Assembly: GCA_024694565.1 (NCBI GenBank)
Contig: JAILJR010000118.1
Location: forward strand, 1-64,000
DNA length: 64,000 nt
Source: Butyrivibrio sp.
Lineage (GTDB): Bacteria; Bacillota; Clostridia; Lachnospirales; Lachnospiraceae
Direction of reading: 5' to 3'
The notes beneath the pieces are model-generated. The model was given only the letters and a program-made list of their open reading frames with translations. It was not told where the DNA came from and made no database searches. Both the position numbers and the translations under genes were made by a program. Shown piece after piece: positions 33,710-43,996 of this stretch. Positions within the stretch are counted from its first letter, which is position 1, and the number at the start of each line of letters is the position of its first letter.

Positions 33710-34600
33710 ATGGACAAGGACATGCAGGAAGTACTTAAAAAAGCAGAGGTGCTGGTCGAGGCGCTTCCCTATATTCAGCGTTTTAACAGAAAGATCATCG
33801 TTGTAAAATACGGCGGCAGTGCTATGAGTAATCCGGAGCTTCAAAGAAGCGTGATCACTGATGTCACTCTTTTAAAGCTCGTCGGCTTCAAGCCTATAAT
33901 AGTTCACGGCGGTGGCAAGGCTATAAGCTCCTGGGTGTCCAAGGTTGGAAAAGAGGCAGAGTTCGTAAACGGACTTCGCGTGACTGATGCAGAAACCATG
34001 GAAATTGCGGAAATGGTTCTTTCAAGAGTAAACAAGCAGCTTGTTACAATGGTGGAGGAGCTTGGCGTCAAGGCTATTGGTATAAGCGGCAAGGATTCGG
34101 GACTTTTGCATGTTACCAGGAAGTTATCTGACGGAAAGGATATTGGATACGTCGGAGAGGTTGATAAAGTAGCACCCAAGATTCTCTATGACCTTCTGGA
34201 TAATGATTATCTTCCTATTGTTGCACCGGTGGGGCTTGATGATAATTTCGATACCTATAACATCAATGCCGATGATGCTGCATGCGCTGTCGCCAAGGCG
34301 GTAGGAGCAGACAAGCTTGCATTTCTTACAGACATCGAAGGTGTTTACAAGGATATAAAGGATCCAAACAGCTTTATCTCAAGACTCACCTGTTCCGAGG
34401 CAGATGCACTGATTGCCGGCGGTAACATAGGCGGCGGAATGCTTCCAAAGCTGGGTAACTGTACAGATGCTGTCAGAGGAGGCGTTAACAGAGTCCATAT
34501 CCTCGACGGAAGGATACCGCACTGCCTCCTTCTTGAGATATTCACAAACAGAGGTATCGGAACAATGTTCATGAGGGATGACGACGAACTTGCTGAATAA
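33710..34600 (+). CDS. argB: Acetylglutamate kinase
   Basis: Phosphorylates N-acetylglutamate. KYGGSAM and VHGGGK near the N-terminus bind nucleotide phosphates; the [11 protein letters not shown] stretch is near the C-terminus. The N-terminal helix (residues 1-25) is like that of arginine-inhibited hexameric enzymes, so feedback control is likely. The ATG at 33710 follows GGAGGAACAGG; an upstream in-frame TTG overlaps that site. Confidence 0.96.
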   Translation: MDKDMQEVLKKAEVLVEALPYIQRFNRKIIVVKYGGSAMSNPELQRSVITDVTLLKLVGFKPIIVHGGGKAISSWVSKVGKEAEFVNGLRVTDAETMEIAEMVLSRVNKQLVTMVEELGVKAIGISGKDSGLLHVTRKLSDGKDIGYVGEVDKVAPKILYDLLDNDYLPIVAPVGLDDNFDTYNINADDAACAVAKAVGADKLAFLTDIEGVYKDIKDPNSFISRLTCSEADALIAGGNIGGGMLPKLGNCTDAVRGGVNRVHILDGRIPHCLLLEIFTNRGIGTMFMRDDDELAE

Positions 34601-34649
34601 GGGCTTTAGCAGTTTGACAATATAATTTCAGATAAAGGAGCATAAGAGT

Positions 34650-35849
34650 ATGAGCGAGAAAATGAAGGAATATATTGAGGAGGCTGAGAAAGCTCTTTTA
34701 CATACCTATAACAGATATCAGATCGTGCTTGACAAGGGCGACGGAGTTTATCTGTATGACATTGACGGCAAGAAATACCTTGATTTTGTTTCGGGAATTG
34801 CTGTATTTGCTCTGGGCTACAACAACAAGAGCTACAATGATGCACTGAAGGGTCAGATAGACAAGCTTCTGCATACTTCTAATTATTATTACAATGTACC
34901 TGCCATAGAGGCTGCCAAAAAGCTGAAAGAGGTATCCGGGATGGACAGGGTCTTCTTTACAAACAGCGGAGCAGAGGCAATTGAAGGAGCCATTAAGGCA
35001 GCAAGGAAGTATGCATTTTTGAAGGATGGAAAAAATGATCACGAGATAATCGCCATGAATCATTCTTTCCATGGAAGGACCTTCGGAGCGCTTTCAGTAA
35101 CAGGAAATCCACATTACAGAGAAGCCTTTGAACCTATGATAGGCAATATCAGATTTGCCGATCTCAATGACTTTGACAGTGTCCTTTCCTGTGTGAATGA
35201 AAAGACCTGTGCAATACTTCTGGAGACTGTTCAGGGAGAGGGAGGAATCTTCCCTGCATCGAGGCAGTTCCTTGAGAGCATCAGGAAGCTGTGCGACGAG
35301 AGAGATATACTTCTCATTCTGGACGAGATACAGTGCGGAATGGGACGAACCGGATATATGTACGCCTGGCAGAGATACAATGTGAAGCCTGATATAATGA
35401 CTACCGCTAAGGCTCTCGGCTGTGGAGTTCCTGTCGGAGCTTTCCTTCTTAATGAAAAGACAGCTCAGAATTCACTTGTAGCCGGAGACCATGGAACTAC
35501 TTACGGAGGCAATCCCTTTGCCTGTGCAGCTATCAACAAAGTCCTTGATTTATTTAAGCAGGACAATATAATAGAGAATGTGAACGAGGTGGCTCCATAT
35601 CTTGAAAAGCGTCTGGATGAGCTCAAGGATAAGTATGATTTCATAATTGACAGGCGCGGACTGGGTCTGTTGCAGGGACTTGTTTTTGACAGACCTGTGG
35701 GTGACATAATAAATTCAGCACTGGAAAAGGGGCTTATTCTCATAAATGCGGGGGCACAGATCATAAGATTTGTTCCACCCCTTGTCATAACAAAGGAGAA
35801 TGTGGATGATATGATCCTGATACTCGATACGGTGCTTTCAGCCGTTTGA
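34650..35849 (+). CDS. argD: Acetylornithine aminotransferase
   Basis: PLP-dependent class III aminotransferase, fourth step of ornithine synthesis. FTNSGAEAIEGAIKAARKY binds the PLP phosphate; the PLP lysine is in TTAKALGCGVP. 399 aa. AAAGGAG precedes the ATG. Last recognised gene of the arg operon; the next gene begins only 25 bases later. Confidence 0.96.
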   Translation: MSEKMKEYIEEAEKALLHTYNRYQIVLDKGDGVYLYDIDGKKYLDFVSGIAVFALGYNNKSYNDALKGQIDKLLHTSNYYYNVPAIEAAKKLKEVSGMDRVFFTNSGAEAIEGAIKAARKYAFLKDGKNDHEIIAMNHSFHGRTFGALSVTGNPHYREAFEPMIGNIRFADLNDFDSVLSCVNEKTCAILLETVQGEGGIFPASRQFLESIRKLCDERDILLILDEIQCGMGRTGYMYAWQRYNVKPDIMTTAKALGCGVPVGAFLLNEKTAQNSLVAGDHGTTYGGNPFACAAINKVLDLFKQDNIIENVNEVAPYLEKRLDELKDKYDFIIDRRGLGLLQGLVFDRPVGDIINSALEKGLILINAGAQIIRFVPPLVITKENVDDMILILDTVLSAV

Positions 35850-35874
35850 TTTATGATCATATCGCGGAGTCTTT

Positions 35875-37374
35875 ATGAATTTTAAAACAAGAATATTATC
35901 TATAATATTTGTTGCATGTGCTCTTGCGGGCACTCTTGTATACGCCCGCTCAGAGCACAGTATTTTTGAAGATTATTCTATTTTTACGAGAAACAAGACA
36001 ACAGTAAGGCTTTGGTACACGGATGATGCCCTGACCCCATACCTTCAGAGCAGGGCAGTAGCCTATTCCGAGGAAAGCGACAATGTACGTGTGGAGCCTG
36101 TCCTTGTTTCAGGTCTTGAGTATCTTGAGGCGCTTGGTCGTGCATCAATAGATGATGAAAACCTGCCCGATCTTTTTGTTATCACCAATGATTCTCTGGA
36201 AAAGGCATATCTTGCAGGGCTTGCGATGGAGATCAGAGACGAGAGTGACTTCGTCTCTTCCGGTACATTTCCCGCGGCGGCTATCAACTCTGTCACCTAC
36301 AAGGGGAAGAAGATTGGCTATCCCTTCTATTTTGAGACCAGCTCTCTTATATACAACAAGACCTACCTTGAAAACATGGCAGTCGAGAGCATGCAGTCCG
36401 AGATAGATCTTCAGGAGGGGGAGGCGGCTCAGGCAGAGATAGACAAAAAGCTGGATGAGGGTGAAACAGGGTCACTTGAAAATTCTGGAGCCGAGGATGT
36501 CAATGCCAATATCACGCAGGGAATGATCGATGATGCCGTGGCATCAAGCCTTCCGCTGAATATTTCCGATATACTTCAGTTTGCTGAGAGCTACAATGCT
36601 CCGGAGCAGGTTGAGGCCGTATTTGAATGGGATGTTACAGATATTTTCTATAATTATTTCTTTGTAGGGAATTATATGGATGTTGGAGGCCCTGCAGGAG
36701 ATGATCTGAGCAAGATAAACATTTACAATAGGGATACGATAAGCTGCATGAAGATATATCAGCAGCTGAATCAGTTCTTTGCCATTGATCCGGAGTCGAT
36801 AGACTATGACACTATAGTCCAGGACTTTATTGATGGTAAGATAGTATTTACTGTAGCTACAACCGATATCATTGAGAAGATTCAGAACGCTAGAGATAAT
36901 GGTGAGTGCGGGTTTGAGTTTGCGGTAGCTGACATGCCCGGACTTACCAGCGAGTTTGGCTCAAGGACCATGTCTGTGACAAACTGCATCGTGGTAAACG
37001 GTTTTTCTGAACATACCGATAAGGCCAATGATGTCGCAAGGTTTTTCTGCAAGGACAACTCGGGAGATATCTATAAGCTTAGTCATAAGCTTGGTGCACA
37101 TTATGGCGTTTCCTATGATGATCCCAATCTTGTAACCTTTGTATCTGTATATGCTGATTCAGTTCCAATGCCAAAGACTATCGAGACCAGCAACCTCTGG
37201 ATGGAGCTTGAGATCGCTTTTACCAAGATCTGGAACGGAGAGGATTGTAACAGGACGCTCAAGCAGGTCTCAGAGAACATAATGACTCAGATAACAGGTG
37301 AGCCTTATACTGAAGAAGAGATTTCGGATCCCAATGAAGACATAACTGCGAATCTGAGTGAAGATAATGACTAA
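35875..37374 (+). CDS. Extracellular solute-binding protein, sugar ABC transporter type
   Basis: 499 aa with an N-terminal hydrophobic export signal (residues 5-24). There is a cysteine at 15, but the lipobox is poor (FVAC), so anchoring is uncertain. The body resembles family 1 extracellular binding proteins (VRLWYTDDALTPYLQ, LPDLFVITNDS, GKKIGYPFYFETSSLIYNK). An acidic, Gln/Glu-rich insert sits at about 178-220. No permease or ATPase genes adjoin it, so it may be an orphan receptor or work with a distant transporter. Confidence 0.82.
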   Translation: MNFKTRILSIIFVACALAGTLVYARSEHSIFEDYSIFTRNKTTVRLWYTDDALTPYLQSRAVAYSEESDNVRVEPVLVSGLEYLEALGRASIDDENLPDLFVITNDSLEKAYLAGLAMEIRDESDFVSSGTFPAAAINSVTYKGKKIGYPFYFETSSLIYNKTYLENMAVESMQSEIDLQEGEAAQAEIDKKLDEGETGSLENSGAEDVNANITQGMIDDAVASSLPLNISDILQFAESYNAPEQVEAVFEWDVTDIFYNYFFVGNYMDVGGPAGDDLSKINIYNRDTISCMKIYQQLNQFFAIDPESIDYDTIVQDFIDGKIVFTVATTDIIEKIQNARDNGECGFEFAVADMPGLTSEFGSRTMSVTNCIVVNGFSEHTDKANDVARFFCKDNSGDIYKLSHKLGAHYGVSYDDPNLVTFVSVYADSVPMPKTIETSNLWMELEIAFTKIWNGEDCNRTLKQVSENIMTQITGEPYTEEEISDPNEDITANLSEDND

Positions 37375-37451
37375 AATTACTTGAATTATTACGTTTTTTT
37401 TAATAAACTATAATGGCATGGTGGGGTCCTCTTGTTAAATCAGGAGGAAAT

Positions 37452-38135
37452 ATGCAAAAAAAGTTAATAAGTGTAACAGCTGTGTTAATTCTGACTTTAC
37501 TTCTTTCTGGATGTGATTCCAGAAGCAGCAGTGTGGTTCTGAGAGAGGTTGAGGATCAGCCTTTGGAAGAGCTTAGTTCGGAAGATGAGAGTTCGCAGAC
37601 ATCAGACACGGTATCAAACAAGACTCCACAGGAGACCGAAGAGGATGCAATTGTCGCCTCAGACAGTGGACCAAAGGTAATCGCAGTCTATGTATGCGGT
37701 GCTGTGAACAGTCCCGGAGTTTACGAGCTTGATGAAGGAAGCAGGATATGTGATGCTCTCTATGCTGCGGATGGATTCAGTGATGAAGCCGATCAGAATT
37801 ATGTCAATCTGGCAGCTCCTGCTGCAGATGGAATGAAGCTCTATATTCCTACAGAGAGTGAGCTTCAAAAGGGTGAAACAGCTTCGGCAATAGATTCCTT
37901 TGACAGCGCCCTTGGAGAAACTTCAGGTGGTACTTCTGAAAATGCCCTGATAAATATCAACACCGCTACAAAGGATGAACTGAAGTCTCTGCCGGGAATA
38001 GGCGACGGGATTGCAGGGAAAATTGTGAAATACAGGGAGGAAAAGGGAACCTTTAAGTCGTGTGAGGACATTATGAAGGTGTCCGGGATCAAGGAAAAGC
38101 TCTTTTCTAAGATTAAGGATTATATAACAGTATAA
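37452..38135 (+). CDS. comEA: ComEA-like DNA-binding competence lipoprotein
   Basis: Predicted surface DNA receptor for uptake. The ATG at 37452 follows CAGGAGGAAA; the open frame extends further upstream without support. A lipoprotein signal ends in LLLSGC. After an acidic linker comes an SLBB domain (VIAVYVCGAVNSPGVYEL...), then a C-terminal helix-hairpin-helix pair (ININTATKDELKSLPGIGDG). 227 aa. TATAAT at 37409-37414 may be its -10. It starts a run through the two-component genes and the GerMN gene to comEC. Confidence 0.92.
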   Translation: MQKKLISVTAVLILTLLLSGCDSRSSSVVLREVEDQPLEELSSEDESSQTSDTVSNKTPQETEEDAIVASDSGPKVIAVYVCGAVNSPGVYELDEGSRICDALYAADGFSDEADQNYVNLAAPAADGMKLYIPTESELQKGETASAIDSFDSALGETSGGTSENALININTATKDELKSLPGIGDGIAGKIVKYREEKGTFKSCEDIMKVSGIKEKLFSKIKDYITV

Positions 38136-38152
38136 ACAGGAATGGTGAAATA

Positions 38153-38836
38153 ATGAGTAAAAAAGCTCTTGTTGTAGATGATGAGAAAGCTATAGTAAAG
38201 GGAATCAAGTTCAGCCTCGAGCAGGATGATATTGTAGTTGACTGTGCCTATGATGGACAGGAGGCTCTGGATATGGCCAGAGCAGGTGAGTATGATATCA
38301 TACTTCTTGATGTTATGCTTCCAAAGCTTACAGGCTTTGAGGTGTGCCAGCAGATAAGAGAGTTTTCAAATGTTCCCATCATCATGCTTACAGCCAAGGG
38401 TGACGATCTTGACAAGATACTTGGCCTTGAATACGGTGCGGATGACTATATCACCAAGCCCTTCAATATACTTGAAGTTAAGGCCAGAATAAAGGCAATA
38501 ATCAGAAGAGCCGGACGAAGCAATACAGGTGTAGAGAAGGTCATGACCTTCGGGAATCTTAAACTGAACGAGGAATACAGGAGAGTATATATCAAGGATC
38601 AGGAGATCAATGTTACCAGCAGGGAATATGAGCTCCTTGAGCTCCTTGCGTCCACTCCCGGCAAGACATACACCAGAGATGAGCTTTTGGAGGCAATCTG
38701 GGGAAGTGATTATCCGGGTGATGCCAGGACTGTAGATGTACACATCAGAAGGCTTCGTGAGAAGCTTGAACCAAACCCAAGCGAGCCCAGATATGTCAGA
38801 ACTAAATGGGGCGCCGGCTATTATTTCCAGGCGTAA
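38153..38836 (+). CDS. OmpR/PhoB-family response regulator
   Basis: Receiver domain with VDDE, phosphoacceptor Asp53 in LLDVMLP and Lys in TKPF, then a winged-helix DNA-binding domain (VTSREYELLELLAS, DVHIRRLREKLEPNP, KWGAGYYF). 227 aa. It pairs with the histidine kinase directly downstream. Its organisation is like WalR/PhoB; the regulon is unknown, but it sits within competence genes. Confidence 0.94.
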   Translation: MSKKALVVDDEKAIVKGIKFSLEQDDIVVDCAYDGQEALDMARAGEYDIILLDVMLPKLTGFEVCQQIREFSNVPIIMLTAKGDDLDKILGLEYGADDYITKPFNILEVKARIKAIIRRAGRSNTGVEKVMTFGNLKLNEEYRRVYIKDQEINVTSREYELLELLASTPGKTYTRDELLEAIWGSDYPGDARTVDVHIRRLREKLEPNPSEPRYVRTKWGAGYYFQA

Positions 38837-38838
38837 TT

Positions 38839-40365
38839 ATGGAAAAGACGAGTGGTTTTGCTGCCTTTTTGGGGCAGCTTAAGATTAGTTATATATTTAA
38901 GAGTCTGCGTGTGCGATTTTTTTTCATAGTATTCATAACAGGGCTGTTTTCATGCCTTGTTATGCATTTTGTAATTCTTGACAGCTATGAAGATCGTGCC
39001 GTCAATGTCAAGTCGACAGAGGTTCAGACGCAGCTTCGCATCATTGCGAATCACCTCATAGTCTCAAACTATCTTACTGATACTTCTTCAGAGGTCATTA
39101 ACGCTGAATTGGATATGCTTGCAAACCTGTACGATGGTCGTGTGATAGTCATAAATGACAGTCTCAAGGTTGTAATGGATACATATCACATAAGTCAGGG
39201 AAAGACCATTATTTCTGAAGAGGTTGTGGACTGTCTGAAGAGGGGCTCCAAGGGCAGTGTTTCAAAATATGACAGGGCAAATGGATATATCGAAATTGTA
39301 ACTCCCATCATTGAGACAGAGGTTATCGAGGAAGAGGACGTCTCGGTTTCCGGAAGGAGCGGAGAGTTAGTGCGAGGCGTTCTTCTCACAAGTGCTTCTA
39401 CCGATACCATAAATACTACTCTGACTATTCTCAGCAGAAGAGCGGCTACGCTGGAGATCATCATTATCCTTGTCATCCTTGTCTTTGCAGCTATTGTATC
39501 TATTTTTCTGCTCAGACCCTTTGACAGGATTACTGCAGCAATAAATGATGTGAAAGCTGGATTTACCGATGAGCCGATAGTCGGACCTAACTATCATGAG
39601 ACAGATCAGATTATCAATGCATTCAACGCTCTTTTAAAGAGGATGAAGGTGCTTGATGATTCCCGGCAGGAGTTTGTTTCCAATGTCTCTCATGAGCTCA
39701 AGACTCCTATTACTTCTATGAAGGTTCTTGCAGATTCACTTCTTTCAATGGACGAAGTTCCGAATGAGGTGTACAGGGAGTTTATGAGCGATATCGGCGC
39801 AGAGATTGACAGGGAGGACAAGATAATAAATGACCTGCTCTCGCTTGTCAGAATGGATAAGAAGGCATCAGGCCTCAATATCACATCAGTAGATGTGGTC
39901 AATCTTACAGAGATTGTATGTAAAAGGCTGCGGCCCATAGCGCGCCAGAGAAATATTGAGATAACTCTTGAGAGCAACAGGCCAATAACTGCAGAGATTG
40001 ACGAGGTTAAGATATCACTTGTGATAATGAATCTTGTCGAGAATGCCATCAAGTACAACAGGGAAGATGGCTGGGTCAAGGTTGAGCTTGATGCGGATCA
40101 TCAGTTCTTTTATGTCAAGGTCAGTGACTCCGGGTACGGCATACCGGAGGATTCCTACGATCATGTCTTTGAGAGATTTTACAGGGTCGACAAGTCAAGG
40201 TCCAGGGAGATTGGAGGAACGGGGCTTGGTCTTGCAATAGCAAAGAGCGCGGTTCTCATGCACAGGGGCACAATAGATGTGACAAGCGTTGTTGATCAGG
40301 GAACTACGTTTACAGTGAAGATACCGCTTTCGTCCGCAGCAGCTCAGGGAGCCATGACAACGTAA
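38839..40365 (+). CDS. Membrane sensor histidine kinase
   Basis: Two membrane segments (about residues 26-50 and 210-235) frame an extracytoplasmic sensor domain. A HAMP linker and the HisKA box FVSNVSHELKTP (His285) follow, then a HATPase domain (NLVENAIKYN, GYGIPEDSYDHVFERFYR, GGTGLGLAIAKS). 508 aa. The start two bases after the regulator stop is preferred to an in-frame start inside the regulator gene. WalK-like in order. Confidence 0.94.
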   Translation: MEKTSGFAAFLGQLKISYIFKSLRVRFFFIVFITGLFSCLVMHFVILDSYEDRAVNVKSTEVQTQLRIIANHLIVSNYLTDTSSEVINAELDMLANLYDGRVIVINDSLKVVMDTYHISQGKTIISEEVVDCLKRGSKGSVSKYDRANGYIEIVTPIIETEVIEEEDVSVSGRSGELVRGVLLTSASTDTINTTLTILSRRAATLEIIIILVILVFAAIVSIFLLRPFDRITAAINDVKAGFTDEPIVGPNYHETDQIINAFNALLKRMKVLDDSRQEFVSNVSHELKTPITSMKVLADSLLSMDEVPNEVYREFMSDIGAEIDREDKIINDLLSLVRMDKKASGLNITSVDVVNLTEIVCKRLRPIARQRNIEITLESNRPITAEIDEVKISLVIMNLVENAIKYNREDGWVKVELDADHQFFYVKVSDSGYGIPEDSYDHVFERFYRVDKSRSREIGGTGLGLAIAKSAVLMHRGTIDVTSVVDQGTTFTVKIPLSSAAAQGAMTT

Positions 40366-40380
40366 GCTTATGGGAAATAT

Positions 40381-41316
40381 ATGAAGAAGACAGCATATTC
40401 CATAAAAAACAGAATATTGGCTTTTCTTGTGTCATTTGTACTTTTTGCCATCACAGGCTGTGGTTCATCTACAGCATCCGGTGGTGATGGCTTTAAAATC
40501 TACTATGTGAATAACAATGAGACGGGGATCGTGGCTGTGGATTATGAAATAATAAGTAATCCTTCAAATGTCCATGCTGTTATAGATGAGCTTATCGGAC
40601 AACTTGAGACGATGCCGGAAAGGCATCAGTATGAGGCGCCTCTTACAGGAAATGCTCATCTTTTGGGGTTTGATATAAGCGATAAACTTCTTACTCTCAA
40701 TTTCGATATTCATTACACGGATATAACGGGAACCATCGAGATTCTTGACAGGGCTGCTATAGTCAGGACCTTTACACAGTTGAATGACATTGAATATGTA
40801 AGCTTCCTGGTCGAGGGTAATCCGCTTACTGACCGTGACGGAAACATAGTAGGAAATATGTCTTCCGACACTTTTATTTTCAATGTCGGAAACGAGATAA
40901 ATACATACGAGAAGGTTGAGCTCAAGCTGTATTTTGCCGATGCTGAGGGGAAAAAACTGGTTCCGGTGTTCCGTTCAGTTGTATACAACAGTAATATTTC
41001 AATGGAGAAGCTTGCGGTAGAGCAGATAATAAGCGGTCCGAATACCAATATCTGTTTTCCGACCATCTCTAAGGACACGAGGATAAACAGCATGAGTGTA
41101 CGTGATGGTGTCTGCTATATCGACTTTGATCAGGCTTTCTTAAATGATCCATACAACGTTACCGCTGAGGTGGCAATCTATTCAATAGTCAACACTATTG
41201 CAGAGCTTTCAGAGGTAAACAAGGTTGTTTTTTCAGTTAACGGCGCGCAGGCATTTACATTCAAAGACACCCAGATGTCAGGGGCCTATGAAAGGAATCT
41301 TGATATTATCGAGTAA
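40381..41316 (+). CDS. Lipoprotein with two GerMN domains
   Basis: 311 aa. The lipoprotein signal ends in FAITGCGS. Two GerMN (sporulation/germination-associated) repeats cover about 45-170 and 180-300, the second with SVRDGVCYIDFDQAFLNDP. In Bacillus, GerM acts at the spore envelope; here, next to a sensor kinase, it may be an accessory of the two-component system, as lipoproteins are for YycHI or LpqB-type systems. That role is inferred. Confidence 0.88.
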   Translation: MKKTAYSIKNRILAFLVSFVLFAITGCGSSTASGGDGFKIYYVNNNETGIVAVDYEIISNPSNVHAVIDELIGQLETMPERHQYEAPLTGNAHLLGFDISDKLLTLNFDIHYTDITGTIEILDRAAIVRTFTQLNDIEYVSFLVEGNPLTDRDGNIVGNMSSDTFIFNVGNEINTYEKVELKLYFADAEGKKLVPVFRSVVYNSNISMEKLAVEQIISGPNTNICFPTISKDTRINSMSVRDGVCYIDFDQAFLNDPYNVTAEVAIYSIVNTIAELSEVNKVVFSVNGAQAFTFKDTQMSGAYERNLDIIE

Positions 41317-41358
41317 AGCGCTGCCCATGAACTAATTTTTTTCAGGAGATATATTATT

Positions 41359-43962
41359 ATGAAACGGCCGTTATGCCATCTGGCAATTCTTTTGACGGCG
41401 GTTGTCTATCTTTATCTGGAGTTTTTTTCATCAGGATTCTTCTATGATGTACCGGCTGATAAAAATGGAGCTTATGTAACTTTAACAGGAAAGGTCTGGT
41501 CCAAAACCTTTAAACCGGGCTTTGACGGTAAGCTCTTTCCGGTCATTGACATTATTCCAACAAAAAAGTCAAAAAGCTCATTCGAGCTTGTAGAATGCTT
41601 CTTTGAAGCGGAGGAAGCTGAACTTCCGTCAATAGGCGAATATGTAGAAGTAAGCGGGAAGCTGAAGGTGTTTGAACCTCCGACAAATCCCGGTGAATTT
41701 GACAGCCGTCTCTATTATTCAACTTTAAAAATTTCATACAGAATAACCGGTGCAAGGATGAGCGCAAGGGGAGGGAAAAAGAATGCATACAGGGAGACTC
41801 TCTTTGAGATAAGGATGCAGCTTGAGCGTGCGCTTGACAGTGTTCTTGACAAAGGGGATTCCTCTGTCATGAAAGCCATGCTTCTTGGAGATAAGGCCTA
41901 TATGGAGGATGAGATCAAGGACATGTACAGAAGCAGCGGCATAATGCATATTCTTGCTGTATCAGGTCTTCATATATCAATTATAGGTATGGGCCTGTAC
42001 AGAATGATCAGGAAACTGACAGGAAAGATGTCGGACGTCATGGAACGATATTTTCCGGTCAGAAGCAGTGGTACAACTAAGGTGAGTTACACATTACTGA
42101 CCCTGTTTGACAGAGTCCTTCCGGTAGCGGTATCTGTAGTATTTATGTATTCCTATGGAGTTATGTGCCGGATGGGGACGTCATCCTTCAGGGCAATAAT
42201 GATGTTTGCGCTAAGGCTCTTTGCTCCTGTTTTTGGCAGAACCTATGATATTCTGTCGGCACTTTCGCTTTCGGAGATCCTTCTGGTATTGGACCAGCCA
42301 CTTTATCTGTACAACAGCGGATTTCTCTTTTCCTTTGGGGCTGTTGTTGGGATTGCGGTTATATACCCATGTTTAAAATCTGCGGTGGGAGTAGGAAAAA
42401 GCAGCAGGATGAAGTTTGCCGACGACAGGATACCGATAACGGCTGCGTTTCTGAATAAACTCCTTGATGGAGTGCTGAGTGGCCTTTCAATAGCCATTGC
42501 AACACTTCCGGTCTATGCTGCATTTATTTACGCATATCCTGTGCAGTCCATATTACTGAATCTGCTGGTGATTCCGGTTATGGGGATTTTAATGTTACTT
42601 GGTATTATTGCAATGCTGCTTGGTGCTGCGAGTATGTTATTATCAGAGCTGCTGTGGCCGGGAATTTTTTCTCATATTACGGAAAGTTCAGGGGGGTTAC
42701 CTGAAATTCTTACGCTGCCCGCAACAGATGCTTTCTTTATTCCAGGAAGACTATCAGGATTTGCGGTGCATATTATCCTGGAGTTTTACAAATGGCTTTG
42801 CTCATTTGAAGGAATGACAAGGCATCTGACCTGGTACATGGGGCATTCATCCGGGTGGCAGATCGTGTTGTATACGATGCTTATCTGCGCTTTTGTTTTT
42901 ATATCAGAACCGTCTGAACATAAGGAAGGCAGAAGAAAAGTAAAGTTACCCGGTCTGGATGCGCCTTGGCAAAAAGGAGTTTTAAGAGGGATTATTCCTG
43001 CAGCTGCAATACTTGTTCTGACCTTCCATGTAAATCCGGACCTCGAAATAGATATGATAGACGTAGGTCAGGGAGATGCCATAGTGGTCAGATGCGGGCC
43101 CAAAAGCATGCTCATCGATGGCGGAAGTACCACCAGGAAAAAAGTCGGCAGGTATCAGATAATACCTTTTCTTAAGTATAACGGCATAGGTGAACTGGAA
43201 ACTGTTGTTATAACTCATGAGGATGAGGACCATATCAGTGGAATATTTGAAGTGCTTGACGATATGGAAAAGGGTGGAATAACGGTCAGATCCATGCTCC
43301 TCCCGGAAATTGACAATAAGTCGAAGGGTGATAATTACAAACAGCTTGAGAAAAGGTCGAAAGAGCTTGGAATCCCCATATCATACATAAATTCGGGAGA
43401 GCGGTTCAGCCTTGGAGATGCAGATTTCTTTTGCATGAATCCCCGCAAGGGTATGTATACTGAAGGCGCAAATGAGTATTCGACAGTTCTTTATATGGAG
43501 TATGTGAACAATACTCCGGGGTTATGGAACAGTCCAAAAAGAGAAGAGCCGGGGAGTGGTACACGCAGAACCTTTACAGCACTGTTTACCGGTGATGTGG
43601 AGGGGCAGGGGCAGACTTACCTGGTTGAAGAACTAAGAAGGCTGCGGCATACCGCTAATGATACCTCAGATATTTTGAAGGATGAGAGCGGAATTGACCT
43701 GCTAAAGGTAGCACATCATGGCTCAAGGTATACAACTGACGAGGAATTCCTAAGGCTTCTGCACCCTGCAGCTGCTGTGATCAGCTGCGGAAGAGATAAC
43801 ACCTACGGACATCCCCATGAGGAGGTTCTGGAAAGGCTTAACAACATGGGAAGTGACATTTATCGGACAGATATGGATGGATGTATAAGGATATGCTTTA
43901 ATGGTAAAAATGCTCAATTTTATCATTTTTTTATTAGTAAGTATATTCAATTTGGTTCATAA
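41359..43962 (+). CDS. comEC: ComEC/Rec2 DNA-uptake channel protein
   Basis: 867 aa. N-terminal membrane segments, an OB-like extracellular domain (about 35-120), the ComEC core with ILAVSGLHISIIGMG (about 197-211), further membrane helices, and a C-terminal metallo-beta-lactamase-like domain (DMIDVGQGDAIVVRCG; THEDEDHISG; KVAHHGSRY). It would carry single-stranded DNA across the membrane. With comEA upstream this suggests a complete uptake pair. The metal-site pattern reads HEDEDH. Confidence 0.95.
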   Translation: MKRPLCHLAILLTAVVYLYLEFFSSGFFYDVPADKNGAYVTLTGKVWSKTFKPGFDGKLFPVIDIIPTKKSKSSFELVECFFEAEEAELPSIGEYVEVSGKLKVFEPPTNPGEFDSRLYYSTLKISYRITGARMSARGGKKNAYRETLFEIRMQLERALDSVLDKGDSSVMKAMLLGDKAYMEDEIKDMYRSSGIMHILAVSGLHISIIGMGLYRMIRKLTGKMSDVMERYFPVRSSGTTKVSYTLLTLFDRVLPVAVSVVFMYSYGVMCRMGTSSFRAIMMFALRLFAPVFGRTYDILSALSLSEILLVLDQPLYLYNSGFLFSFGAVVGIAVIYPCLKSAVGVGKSSRMKFADDRIPITAAFLNKLLDGVLSGLSIAIATLPVYAAFIYAYPVQSILLNLLVIPVMGILMLLGIIAMLLGAASMLLSELLWPGIFSHITESSGGLPEILTLPATDAFFIPGRLSGFAVHIILEFYKWLCSFEGMTRHLTWYMGHSSGWQIVLYTMLICAFVFISEPSEHKEGRRKVKLPGLDAPWQKGVLRGIIPAAAILVLTFHVNPDLEIDMIDVGQGDAIVVRCGPKSMLIDGGSTTRKKVGRYQIIPFLKYNGIGELETVVITHEDEDHISGIFEVLDDMEKGGITVRSMLLPEIDNKSKGDNYKQLEKRSKELGIPISYINSGERFSLGDADFFCMNPRKGMYTEGANEYSTVLYMEYVNNTPGLWNSPKREEPGSGTRRTFTALFTGDVEGQGQTYLVEELRRLRHTANDTSDILKDESGIDLLKVAHHGSRYTTDEEFLRLLHPAAAVISCGRDNTYGHPHEEVLERLNNMGSDIYRTDMDGCIRICFNGKNAQFYHFFISKYIQFGS

Positions 43963-43996
43963 TAGAGTTGTTATAGCGATTCAGAGGAGAGCATTA

